From Saxidomus purpurata (taxonomy: Eukaryota; Mollusca; Bivalvia; Venerida; Veneridae): a stretch of DNA of 64,000 bases. The translations under genes were made by a program, and so were the position numbers. Under the pieces are notes generated by a model. It did no database searches and was not told where the DNA came from. It worked only from the letters and a program-made list of their open reading frames with translations. The stretch is from assembly GCA_022818135.1 (NCBI GenBank), contig JAFMSR010000016.1, forward strand, positions 7,732,127 to 7,796,126, given 5' to 3'. The first letter of the stretch is position 1, and every line of letters starts with the position of its first letter. Positions 11,059-22,269 of this stretch are shown here, piece after piece.

Positions 11059-14000
11059 ACATTGTTTCAATTCCGTTTTACTAACGGAGTATGTCAATAT
11101 TGTACAGTACAGTCAGGATGATTTAACAGTAACGAGGCTGAAGAGTCCAAATACAATTGAACATTCTAAAGATTAGTTTTTGATTACACATATGTTCTGT
11201 CTTTTATAGTAGTGGTAGTAGGCATTTTATGTACACATTTATATGCTACGTCACTGTCACATTATCCAAACCCAACTGTATACGTGCATGTTAAGTGTTT
11301 ATTCGTATCGTTCTATAGAAAAATAGAACCATAGACGGTAATTATAGTGACTGGACACTTCAAAAGTTCTACAGAACAGAAGGGATTGTGCTAGTTTATT
11401 CAGGAGCTCTATTAGTCACCCAGACCTACATGCCCCTGTGTTCGAATGCTCATATTCACTACATTTCCCACTGGTTGAAGCCCTGCAACCGAACTAACAA
11501 TTTAAGGTAAAATACCTGCTTGTTCATAACTGAATAATACACTGTTGAAACGAATATGGAACAAACCCTCCCAATAACATTATAATAACTCAGTAGGAAA
11601 AGGAAGCCGTCGTAGCGCAGTGGCAGGGCGTTCGCCTCGGGGGTTCGATCCCCACTAACGCCATGGCGGTAGTGTTCTTAGGCAAGACACAAATATTTCT
11701 GAAGTGCTTCTCTCTGTTCGAGGTTGATTTCAACTAAGGTAATATAAGTTGTAAAAACTTGTTTCGAAATCGAGAAAAAGTAAAATAAGTATAAAAAAGA
11801 AAGAAATGATTTCATTGTATGACAAATGAAACAGATCACGCAACACGTGATCAAGCTGCAGAGGAAGTTTCACGATTTTTACAGGTGCGGCGAGATAAAC
11901 GATAAATAATCATTTACAGACGGTACAAATGATGCAAAATGCTGACATCAGCTCGTGATGTGCAAAAACATTAATTCAGAATTCTGTCAGATCGGGGTGT
12001 CGGTTTTATGTAAACGGACATGGGAACATTGAATTGATATACAAAGTATGCAACGTTTTGTACTGTATTTAAAAACCTGCGATGTGTACAGTTTTCTCTA
12101 ATAATTTATTCGAGACAGTGATGCTTTGAAAGGTACATCGAAGACAGACAAGTCTGTTTTAGAAATTTAGCCGGTTTATATACTAGTAGTGTACCACCTT
12201 AATAAATTTATTATGATTTTTCCGACTATTGCATCAGGGAAATATCTTATGCATATATTATGGGATGAGTATTGTTTTTGTTACTACGAAATATATTGAA
12301 AGTTGTTATAAATAAAGAAAAATTGTTTCTGTTCAGTTTGTGCCACACCTGTAGGCCCTTATTTGTACTCTTCTTTTCTTTTTTTTGGGGGGGGGGGGGG
12401 TAAATATCTAAAAATCATGAAAATCATAACAACTGTCTGTTCGTTCTGTGAACCAAGACCTTTAACTTGACGAACGTATTTAAGGAAAAGCAAGATTTGT
12501 CCTAAAGTTTTCGAAGGGCTTTATTGGTGAGATATATATGCAATTCTATGGACAAGGGATGATTTTGACACCATGCAATTTAGATGTATGCTACACACGT
12601 GTGTAAAGTTTCAGTAGATTGTGAAGAGCAACTTGCACGTATTTCACGTGTATTTCAAAGTCTGCTAGGGCATGCGAAAGGTTATGGGACTTGGGCGGTG
12701 AAATGTATGTAGTTTCAGCTACCAAGTTTCTTCAACTGGTCGAGCTTATGTCAGTCAATGATATCAGCAACTAACATCTTCAAACCAGTCATTTTTATGT
12801 TTGTTTTTCTGGTTGCGAAGTATTTTGTTAACTCGTTATAAGGAAACGTTTCAACTTGCCCGGGGGTTAAACGATAGAAATATTAAACTCGTGTAAAGAT
12901 TTCGATAAAAAGTGCGAGCCCTGGCACACTTCTAACCCATACCATGGTAACTCCCTATATTAGAGCTGCACATACTTTGGACAATACAATTAATTGTTCA
13001 AAGAGGTGCTAACTGAATAGATCCTAGTAACTGACTGACTAGCCAACAGTGCAAACCATACAAAGTCTTATACGCTGACCTTGTAGATAGAATCAGTTGT
13101 CGTAAGCAGGGTTTATTGTACACGTTGTTACCATTGGCCAGGAGGCTCGCCCTGCTATAAATGTAGCAAATTGCATAGTAGATCATGCTTCTATTTTAGC
13201 CGTAACTCAAGTAATATTTTGGAAAGCCGGGTACCATAACAATAAAAAAAATTTTTGCTCTTTTTAATTTATGTTTATGATCAAAACCCACAGTATGCTA
13301 TATAAATTGAGATGAATTTCGTTAATCACGAGATTGTGATAAATCTTTATATCAGGTCCTGATCCAATAGTACGAAAATGGTACATGCGGTAGCAAAGAC
13401 TAATACAGATTCAAGTTAAAAGTTTATTGATTCAACTTCAAACTTTGTTTTATTATTTTGTTGTTGCATATTTCAACAAAATTATTGAGGGTTAACTGTG
13501 AAAAGCTATAACATGTAGCAGAACAAACACATTTGGTTCACTTTAGCGAAACCAGACATAATTTACATTGTTTAAGCTACACAATGTGCAATACCAATCA
13601 TTAGTGTATAATGTATAACTATTAAAATATTATCATATGCTGCTGTATGTTGCATAATACGAAACAGAGATAATAAGAGTACACTGTAAAAACAGAAAGG
13701 AAACTTTACACTGAAATGGGTGGCAGCTGGGTTGCCACCAATTTTGGTGTGAAATAATCCTCTTGTTTTTATGGAAACAATACACCCGCTATCGGGGAAG
13801 CAGGAGTTACTTAACACGTTCTTCACAAGATATACGTAACACGTCAGTGTAAGCGTACACTTTCATTACGTATATACCCTTTCACCAAAACAGGACGGCA
13901 GAAACTGGACTTATTGGTCCAATCACTCCCATAACATTCTTCGGGGATGTCAAACAGAAGTTGTGTAACATAAAGAGTTAATTTTTTTTCAACAACTTCT

Positions 14001-14229
14001 TATTTGATTTTTTTACAACATTCTGGCGGTTTCGTAGCTATAAACGTTACAGTAATACTTTTCGTTCATAATTTCGCGAATAATAGCAACGATTTCATGT
14101 ATGATACATGGATATGTCCGTCTGCATGTGTCATGCTACAGTTTGAGACCATAACCATGTGCGTGGAATGCAGCAAATGCAAGTCCTTGGTCAGTTGACT
14201 TTTGCAACGATACACGACGCGGCAAGCAA
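11059..14229 (+). other. 3' flank of the arrestin gene
   Basis: No coding exon is supported. The first clear AATAAA downstream of the stop on the plus strand is at 12310-12315 ('ttataaataaagaaaaattg'), which would give a 3' untranslated region of about 1.25 kb if used. A G-run lies near 12386-12400. On the minus strand, AATAAA complements at 13423-13428 and 13449-13454 could end the DUF4291-nucleotidyltransferase transcript. Confidence 0.45.
11605..11800 (+). mobile_element. SINE with a shortened tRNA head
   Basis: An A-box-like 'gtcgtagcgcagtggcagg' at 11608-11626 is followed after only about 15 bases by the B box 'gggttcgatcccc'. The normal tRNA head has about 35 bases between the boxes, so the anticodon-arm part appears deleted. 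A non-tRNA body follows ('gttcttaggcaagacac') and ends in an A-rich tail near 11800. Confidence 0.65.
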
Positions 14230-14307
14230 TACACCGACTTGAGTGTAGGTGTGACATCAATTCAGGGCAAAGTTACATTTCCGTGTCACTACATCCAAGT
14301 CGGTGTA
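14230..14307. other. Imperfect inverted repeat just past the fusion-gene stop
   Basis: The arm 'tacaccgacttgagtgtagg' at 14230-14249 pairs with 'acatccaagtcggtgta' at 14291-14307, extended by 'tgtgacat' against 'gtgtcac'. Arms are about 25 bases with one or two slips and a loop of about 25. It lies about 93 bases past the stop codon of the minus-strand gene and would fold as a stem-loop in its 3' untranslated region. It may equally be a decayed small MITE. Confidence 0.55.
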
Positions 14308-14399
14308 TCTGACCAACTGACACTTGTATGGATTTACAATACGCTAGATCGGGAGTATCTCTTTACTGATTCTGGAGTAAAATTGCATTATTTTTGTGC

Positions 14400-15487
14400 T
14401 TATTTAGTTAGATACAAAGCACCACAATTCTGAAAAATATACTCCCCTTCTTCTTCCGTGATCCAATTGGACTCAATCATGTTTTTAACCACTTTCAAGT
14501 CGTTCGCAACTTTCTGATTATTTTTCATTTTTCCTTCATTTAATTTCCGCAGGTTCTGACGGATCGATGTCGAACTGATGTTGTTCATCTCAGTTGGCAC
14601 AACAAAGAATTGGAGCGACCGATTCGGATCATTTTTCTTTGCTTTCTCAAACGATTTTCTTGCACCTGAACTCATCCCCTTGCGACCAACACAGAGAATG
14701 AACCTGTTTTCTCTCCTGATGGCAGCCACCCTGCTGTGTGTCAAGATCGCACGATCAGATCCCATCAGTAGGACAAGAGTAGCATGTGGCTTGTTTAGGT
14801 CCTTACGCAATTGTAATCCGAATTTAAGTTGTGAGCCGACTGGAGTTGGCGAAACTTTAATACACGGGTGATTGACGCAAGCGAGTTCGCAAAGTTTTAA
14901 TCGATGTTCAAATTTAATACACAGATCACGTGAATTTTGAAATTTGTCTTTGATGTTATTGTCCGAAGCTATAGCAATTTGTGTATCACAGACGTGGTAC
15001 TTTGCTGTATTTTCGAGCCACTGCTTGGCTTCAACAAGTGCGTTAACGTGCCCTAGATGTACTGGATTAAAAGCACCATAAAGGTACAAAATTGCCTCTC
15101 TCGCGTCATTAGACGAAAAGTCTTCCTCTGAGTTATTTACGCTTGAGAACGCTTCAGCGAGTGTAAAATTGAATGAGTCGATGTCTAGAGGTTCAGCAAA
15201 ATCTTCAGCCTTATCGGTCTCTTCGTTTGTTATGTCCAATGCATTACAGATCTCTCTAGAACCAGGTATGTAGTCCGTTTCTTTCGGAGTCCAAACGGAG
15301 TTTAGATTTCCCTTCTGGATATGTCGTCTCTGGTGTTCAACATACTCCGATATATCTTTGATGCCGAGAACCCATTTGGTATAGAACTGCCGCAAAATTG
15401 AACCACTTATTCTTATATTCGGAACATACCGTGTAAGAACTTCGCCCGTCGGAGACCTGTCCAGATACCATTCAAGGAGAACCTCAT
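14400..15487 (-). CDS. Exon 3: DUF4291 C-terminus plus nucleotidyltransferase domain
   Basis: This exon reads for 362 codons including the stop. The acceptor is TTTATAG at 15488-15494 (complement), weak in pyrimidines but the only one that keeps frame with exon 2. The first 60 residues match the DUF4291 end, including 'SGSILRQFYTKWVLGIKDIS'. The enzyme domain starts near residue 468 (AILYLYGAFNPVHLGH); the (H/T)xGH motif and the distal ISSTxxR motif of the cytidylyltransferase-like superfamily are both intact. LLMGSDRAIL lies where bacterial-type NMNATs have their central strand and Asp. The compact HLGH form resembles bacterial NadD more than classical animal NMNAT1-3. Substrate (NMN, NaMN or another phosphate compound) cannot be told from sequence alone. 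Confidence 0.88.
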
Positions 15488-18400
15488 CTATAAATAGATT
15501 TAAAGTGTTTGAATTTTTTACAAAGCGTTGTCGCGATACACATCTTTATTAAATCAGGTTATGCATGTTATATGGTTTTCAAATGTGATTTTTGAACTAA
15601 CTGTTTTGAATTGCAATCTTATATTTAGCATTTAATGGTTGAAACAAATTCTAAGGTCTCTTGGTAACGTTTTTAATGGTCGAAAATATTTTTACGGCGA
15701 CGGCGTGTGTTTGCGACTATTAAAACCCGCAGTTACTGACGAAATGTCTAAATCACTAAAGTAACGTATTTGCTAAAATGTGTTACTGAAAAACCTTTAG
15801 ATAAGTTATTTAACCGTCGCAAATCTTCATGACGTTACTACTGCAATCAGAATCGACGTTTTTGGGACGGTTGTCGAAAGACCGCCGTCCCAGAGGGAAA
15901 AGAATTGAACAGAACAATAAAGATACAAACGAATTTGGCGTTACGAGGTTCCTAAAACACAGGCAACTCCGATGAAAGAAATAGTTCTAAGCGGAGTAAT
16001 ATCTAAATGCCGCAAAAGTGTTGAACTTTCTGTTTCAGACTGAGTATATTTCTACTTTAGTTCACATTTAAACGTCTTGGTTTTTGCAGTTAGGTCTCTT
16101 TCAATTGAGCATTTAAAATCCTACTTTGTAATTAAACACAATTGCACGGAATAAATGAGTGATCATTTTCACGCCTTGTAGTGAAAATTTCGGTATCTCG
16201 CTTAAAATTGAACATTTCAGTATTGCTTGCCTAAATTTAATGTACACATGCAAACACAACCGTCCCATCAGTACGTTCAGTGCTTTGATTTTAACAGAGG
16301 TAGAGGACGTAAGAACATAAACTTTCTTGATTTAGCCTGGTGATTTATTTATTCATATGCAACTATGCTGTTTTAAGTAAAACTATACCATGTACACATG
16401 TATACCGCTGTGTAAATTACTTTGTACAATTTTGTATTTAAAGTGAGGCGTATTAAAATAAACATACCATAAAACATGAATTGCCCTGTGTAACTACAGG
16501 AAATTATATATTCTATACATATCATCTCAATGTGTTTTACATTTTCAATACAAAACCTTAATCTCAGATTATCTATGCAAATTAATGAATCAACTTAAAT
16601 TCCCAGGATCACAATGAATCAACTTAAAGTCCCAGGATCACAATGAATCACCTTAAAGTCCCAGGATCACAATGAAGCAACTTAAAGTCCCAGGATCACA
16701 ATGAATCAACTTAAAGTCCCAGGATCACAATGAATCAACTTAAAGTCCCAGGATCACAATGAATTAACTTAAATTCCCAGGATCACAATGAATTAACTTA
16801 AATTCCCAGGATCACAATGAATCAACTTAAAGTCCCAGGATCACAATGAATCAACTTAAAGTCCCAGGATCACAATGAATCAACTTAAAGTCCCAGGATC
16901 ACAATGAATCAACTTAAAGTCCCAGGATCACAATGAATCAACTTAAAGTCCCAGGATCACAATGAATCAACTTAAAGTCCCAGGATCACAATGAACATTA
17001 AGTCATGCTAGAGAGTCAGGTGCTACTAGAACAATAGAAAAAAGACTTTATCAGAATACACATGTAAACTTGTAAACACGTATGCCCTAGGTCAGTTTTC
17101 AATAATTTATGGTTCTATTTCCTTTCAAAATGACCATCATAATATAGATATTCTAAAGGATTAATCCCGTTGTTAAAATTATGATGGTCACTTTGAAGGG
17201 TATTACCTAGGCAGAATTTGCCGTAGTCGCTCTCTTCCTTTGGCACTAAAAATTACAAACTTTTGAACGAAAAAGGAGGGTGGCATCTCCTAATAAAAAA
17301 ATATCCTATTTAGACACAAAAACAAACATTGACAGTGCTGGGGTCGGTCACAAGTAGATTGGTGAGCTCAACCGATCTTTTAATTCACTTAACATAACTT
17401 GAAGTGCAATAATACTCAAAATAATCCGTTGTTTTTAAGAACACTGGGAGAATGCATTTAAAATATTAAAGTGACATTATGCTCATCTTACTGCACATAG
17501 TGTATTTTTGGTGACAGTTTTATAAAAGTAATTTTCGGTACCTGTGCATTTAAATGTGTTAAACTAATGATAATGCCGCATTAATATTTGAAGTTGGTGC
17601 CTTAGAAATTAAAGAAATGGACTAATTAAATAATAATTCCTTCCTTGGCAGTGATCTCCCTTGTGTTATTAGTGTTGCTCGGCAGTGGAGGGAAGCAACT
17701 CCGACATGCATTTGTTTATTTCTTAAATTGACTCTCCCAGTCAAAATAGGAAAAGTAATTTTGGAAAGTTATTATTTCGTACTGGTGCAGGAAAAGTTTG
17801 TTGAATTTGGGTTAAAAGTTATTATGTCCTCTACCCTTTTCACACACACCTATTTCAGCTGGAATTTTACTTAAAACAAATGTGCATAATGTCACTTTAA
17901 GCTATACCTAAAAATCCAAGGAGAATATTACAGTTTCTACTAGAAACAATGCCCTAATTTACTTCTTTTGGTTACTGTAGATCTAAATGTGCTTGTTCCG
18001 GATGTGATTATGTGAGAAACCTCTTACGTTTAGACAGCTACAGCTCATTCTGGATAAAGTGACAGTCACGCAGCAAAACAGTTTAATATTATTATATATG
18101 TTAATTCATTAGATAATGCAAGGACTTAATCTTAAATTCTTAATTAATTGCATGTCAAATGCAACTGCTATTATCATAGATGAACAGTACTTTTTTGCTC
18201 GTTTTATATCATGAACTAAACTTAAACCAAGAGTTTAACGTATTAGTATTTCATTGGTTCGTGACAATGATGCTGAAGCAGATAATTTATACATGTAACA
18301 AACCGGATAAAAGTACACAATACACGGAAATAACAACAGAAATCAAAGATCAAGTGCTTGATAATCAGCTGGGGAATTTTCAAAGGTTTATACGTTTACA

Positions 18401-21280
18401 AACAACTGAACTTAATCTCTGCCAAACGAACTCCTTTTTTTTTTTTAAATCTTCATTGTTACACACAATATATTTTGATTAACAGATGACTAATTTCAAG
18501 AAAATGAAAAGGCTTCATTTGCATAGATTTTGCAGCTTTCATATCATTTGAATGCATGTATTACTAAGTATTAATACATGTAAAGGGTTAGCTAGAGCAA
18601 GAACTACGTTGCATTTTTTTTTATCCTCAAGGTCTGATAAAGGCGGAAAATTTATTCAGTATGCTCTTCATGTGTTTTTGTTGCGTTTAGAAAGTATGTA
18701 AACGTGTAGATATTTCGAAAGGTCTGTTAAACCTCTAAACAAATACAGCTGCCCCTATGCTGAAAGGTGTCGTTGCATTTAATACACCAATCCCTTCTTG
18801 CAGATTGTATGCTTTCGCATGTTCTGTGATAGGTCACAATCCCTAACCATAAGAAAATGGTTATAAAATTGAAACATATAAAAAATTCAAATGCTAATGA
18901 CACGGTTTCCTTTGACAGGGAAAAAATTATAGAATATAAGGAAGTATTTGAGGATAGAGGGTGAAACCTATCTGTAACTCTTGTTCAAAATTTGAGGACA
19001 GTTGATAAATCTTATAACATGTACATATAATGACATATTTCCTTTTGTAGAAATTAGCACCAACTTTGTTTAAAAAAGAGAGAAGGCCTTTCTAGAAATG
19101 TATTGGTTTACAAACTATTTCACAAATTAAGAAAGATTTAACCTTAACATATTTTTGCTAATAAATGTTCAGCTAGACTCTAAGCGTACCTTAAAATATA
19201 CACGGGGAAAATATGTCTCGAGCAAAAGTATCAAGCGGAAGTATTTTGAGTGTTAAACCAGTAGGGTGTGTACATACATGAAAACGGAAATCATTTGAGA
19301 TGGACTACACGGTAAATTTTAAAACAAAAATCAACGACGGGTCAAAAGTGAAAACAGAATATATTCCTTGTTTGAATATAAAACAAGATCTTGGAAGTAG
19401 CAGTTTTTTAATATTTCAGTTGTTAAAGACGCAATCCCCTCCCTGTGTTTCGACCGTTATTATCTTGATATAAATATGGTAATGATCTCTATATTTGACT
19501 GCTAACAGTAATATTAAGCTTAGAGGACATTTATCCCTGTTAACATTTTCTGATATTACCGCGTGGTGCATAAAATGATATACCGAGCTTATATGAATGG
19601 CTCTTAAACCAGTATTATTTCGTGCAGGTAGTGATTACTTTATTAGACACGAATCAGAACTATATGTCTCAATGCTTAATTTCGATAATAGGCTATATGT
19701 AATCAATCCAATACAAACAACAAGGTAATACACATACCGAGCTCTCTATCATTTTGAACGTCATCCGCGTATGTACGTAGTATCGTTTCAAACCCTTCTC
19801 TTCGTATTGAAACAGCTAAGATCCTCTCGTGATCCAATCCATTCCCCCAATTACAACTGTGCATTTTTCTTACAAAGCTCGTTTGAAGCCATACGAAATC
19901 GTTATTTTCCTGAATGCTTTCATCATTCTTTCTGTTTCCTTCATGTTTTTCCGACACTGCTATTCTCAATCTAGGTGGTACCGGTGGCAAACTTTCATCC
20001 GATTCACATTTTGTGGGTATATTGGTCTTATTTTTACATTTTTCAGAAACGTTTGAAACTGCTTCAAAATCAATTTCTTTTTCACTTTTTATAGACATGG
20101 TTGCTTCTCCTTCGAGTTTTACTGGATCACTTAACAACTTTTTAAGCTGTTTCGTTCTACGTGGTACTGGTGGCCTACACCCACCGGTATCACATTTTGT
20201 ATATACTATAGTCTCATTTTCACATTTTGAGGAACCACTTGAATCTGCTTCTACTGATTCGTCTGTTTTGTTTTCATATTTTACTGGCAACGTTGCCTCG
20301 TCTTTAAGATCTGCTGACTCATGAAACAACTGTTCACACTTTTCTAATACAGTTGCGTCCCCTAAAAGTTTTGCTAAATCGCTTGTCTCTTTTTCACATC
20401 GAACTGACTCGGTTGTTTCCCCTTCAACGTTTGCAGACGCGTCTCTCTCTGTTTCACATTTACCCAATGCACGTGCAACCTTATTGCATGAATAATCGTC
20501 TGCTAGATTAAAACAGAAAACAAACACTCTAAACGTGCTTATCTATGTGTTTGCCAAAATAACTTCAGTGCAACTGAGATTAAATAACGATATCAAAATT
20601 AGTTATTTTACGAAAGATTGAACCTGCAAAGCAATCATTCTAGGATAGGTCGAACACAAAAATTTATTTGCACCGAGTGTTGATTTCAGCAATATCAAAC
20701 TACAGTCAAACCTGTGAACAAAGACCAGTGTTGGGAAGCTACAAATGCGGTCTTTGTTTACAGGTGGTCTTTATTCACAGGTATTTTACTACATATGAAT
20801 AGTGCAAGGTGATCTCCCCGCTGGTCTTTATTTGCAGGGTGGTCTTTATTGGGAGGTGGTCTTTAACACAGGTTTGACTGTATATAAATAACTGAGGCAA
20901 ATCAAGATTTGTATATATGACATTTATAGTTATTGTACTGTACATTTGTATAGATCAGTCCAATCAGATAAATCCTCTTTATTATCTACAAATGTAATTC
21001 TTTTCACACCGTACAATATCTAATTAAACCTTATACCTGTTTCTTCGATGCAAACGCCATTTTGTGAAGCTGCTACATTTATGTCGTCTGCATCTTTAGA
21101 GAAATGATCTGTAATCCATTTTTCACGTCCCTTGTAGAAACCATTTCGTATTTGACCATGCACTGTCCCGTAAACTATTATTGCAACATCGTCATACTGC
21201 GAAAGAATATGTCTGCCTTCACTTGGCCAGCTATCTTTTTGCTGGGCATTATAACGATCCAGTTTTAGATTGAAACTCAT
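14400..21280 (-). CDS. DUF4291 domain fused to an NMNAT-like nucleotidyltransferase
   Basis: Three exons on the minus strand: 21037-21280, 19738-20502, 14400-15487; GT-AG junctions, phase 1 at both introns, 698 residues. The start ATG at 21278-21280 has A at -3. Residues 1-81 hold the DUF4291 N-terminus (SEGRHILSQYDDVAIIVY). Residues 82-280 are a low-complexity insert rich in Glu, Lys, Thr and Cys. Residues 281-395 complete DUF4291 (VWLQTSFVRKMHSCNWG, ILAVSIRREGFETIL, then LEWYLDRSPTGEVL and YTKWVLGIKDISEYV). After an acidic linker comes a nucleotidyltransferase with GAFNPVHLGH (474-483) and ISSTSIR (640-646). The family fold and motifs are established; the fusion and its role are my inference. 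An alternative is two adjacent genes, but the exon that carries the nucleotidyltransferase also carries the DUF4291 C-terminus in one open frame. Confidence 0.82.
16584..16989 (+). repeat. 29-bp minisatellite, exactly 14 units
   Basis: The unit starts AATGAATCAACTTAAAGTCC and ends CAGGATCAC. The 406 bases divide into exactly 14 units of 29 with no indels and only scattered single-base variants (unit 1 and two neighbouring middle units read 'aaattccc'; one unit has 'gaagca'; one has 'tcacct'). It lies in intron 2 of the DUF4291-nucleotidyltransferase gene. Confidence 0.97.
17083..17214. mobile_element. Small palindromic MITE-like element
   Basis: Outer ends 'tgccctaggt' and 'tacctaggca' are inverses apart from one base. 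Inner arms 'cctttcaaaatgaccatcat' and 'atgatggtcactttgaag' also pair. About 130 bases in total, in intron 2 of the fusion gene, able to fold as one long imperfect hairpin. Confidence 0.65.
17466..17900 (+). mobile_element. TTAA-flanked MITE, copy 1
   Basis: It begins TTAAAGTGACATTATGC and ends with the exact inverse GCATAATGTCACTTTAA. If the outer TTAA is the duplicated target, the terminal inverted repeat is 13 bases and the target is that of piggyBac-type elements. Length 435. The second copy (25511-25939) is inverted and of similar length, with shared inner text such as 'ttgactctcccagtcaaa' and 'gaagcaact'. No open frame of note. Confidence 0.85.
19738..20502 (-). CDS. Exon 2: low-complexity insert and DUF4291 core
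   Basis: The exon carries a roughly 200-residue insert of loose repeats: a Lys-Cys-Glu or Lys-Ser-Glu triplet recurs about every 20 residues, alternating with 'GEATMS' or 'DEATLP' phrases. Two PxxPxR motifs, PPVPRR (residues 192-197, about 20156-20173) and PPVPPR (254-259), fit class II SH3 ligands. The final 56 residues return to conserved DUF4291 sequence. The insert splits DUF4291 between its first strand pair and its Trp-Ile-Lys-like 'VWLQTSF' segment, and probably loops out of the fold. Long antisense frames here are shadows. Confidence 0.8.
20701..20882. mobile_element. MITE with perfect 16-base inverted ends
   Basis: It begins TACAGTCAAACCTGTG and ends CACAGGTTTGACTGTA, a perfect inverse, with TA at each end as the likely target duplication. 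The interior is packed with 'ggtctttatt' and 'ggtctttgtt' repeats. It fits a Tc1/mariner or pogo-type miniature element of about 180 bases, in intron 1 of the fusion gene. Confidence 0.88.
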
Positions 21281-22269
21281 GATACTGTATTATTTTATTT
21301 CCAGCGTACTGTTTAACAGCTGCATAATAGTATGTACATATTAAAGATAACTTCCTGGTTACACGGCGAACTCAACCACAGTGTTATTGAATGTTAAAGC
21401 TACATACTTCATTGTAATCGTACTGTAGTTTACTGTTCACGTCTTAATAATAACTACGCTTATCCCCCTTAATATTACATTTTCTTTCCTGTTTGTACAC
21501 TAGTACTAGCAATGATTTCTTAAGATTTTAAATGAGAAAATGAATTGACACTATCCTAAAAGGAGTGATCGTGTTTACAGACAAAATCCCGTATTACGCA
21601 ATGTTTTCTACAGAGATAAGTCCGGTTGGCACCAGATGGTATAGTCCGTATTTTTGTATTGTTAGTAGTGTTTTGTTAACGACCGTAACTTTTTTTAAAA
21701 CACAAGATACTTTTTAAAGTTTTATATCACTGGAAAGCTAATAAAATGTACATATTATTCATTATTTTCAATTTAAGTTGTTTAAAAATTCAAAATGAAA
21801 CATTCGCGAGCGCGTAATTTACACTGATTTCATCAATGGTTGCAGCAGCAACAAACCGTTATGAAAAAATCAGTTGTCATTCAGAACGATATTTTTTTCA
21901 AAAGAGATATACTAATGTGCAAATAGCATTGTCTCAAAAGCATTGTTTTAAATCCTTCAGACAGCAAAAAAAGTAATCGAAAATCGAAAATTCCTTTTCG
22001 ATACACAATCATTGTAAACACAACTATTATTGTCCACCATTAATCTTATCAAACTTGATGAGTGACGTCACGGCCATCTCTCTTATTATGCAGTAAAGCA
22101 GTGAAACGCTGACATACAATATGCACGATTCATTGTACAGTCATACACACGTTTAGTATGTAGGCAGATTACAGCAGAATGATACACGGTCGATAAGACT
22201 GGCGCTCCGTCCTAACAGTACTGTTCTTTTTATCATTGTACTATTACAGGGTTTACTGTTTTGTATTTA

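Noticed and set aside
14578..14871. Plus-strand frame inside the nucleotidyltransferase exon
   Set aside because: The minus-strand frame has both catalytic motifs; this is antisense noise.
16584..16989. Possible CRISPR array (regular 29-base repeat)
   Set aside because: Units are head-to-tail with no spacers, in an intron of a eukaryotic gene; it is a minisatellite.
19914..20324. 136-codon plus-strand frame
   Set aside because: Shadow of exon 2 of the fusion gene on the opposite strand, caused by its biased codons.
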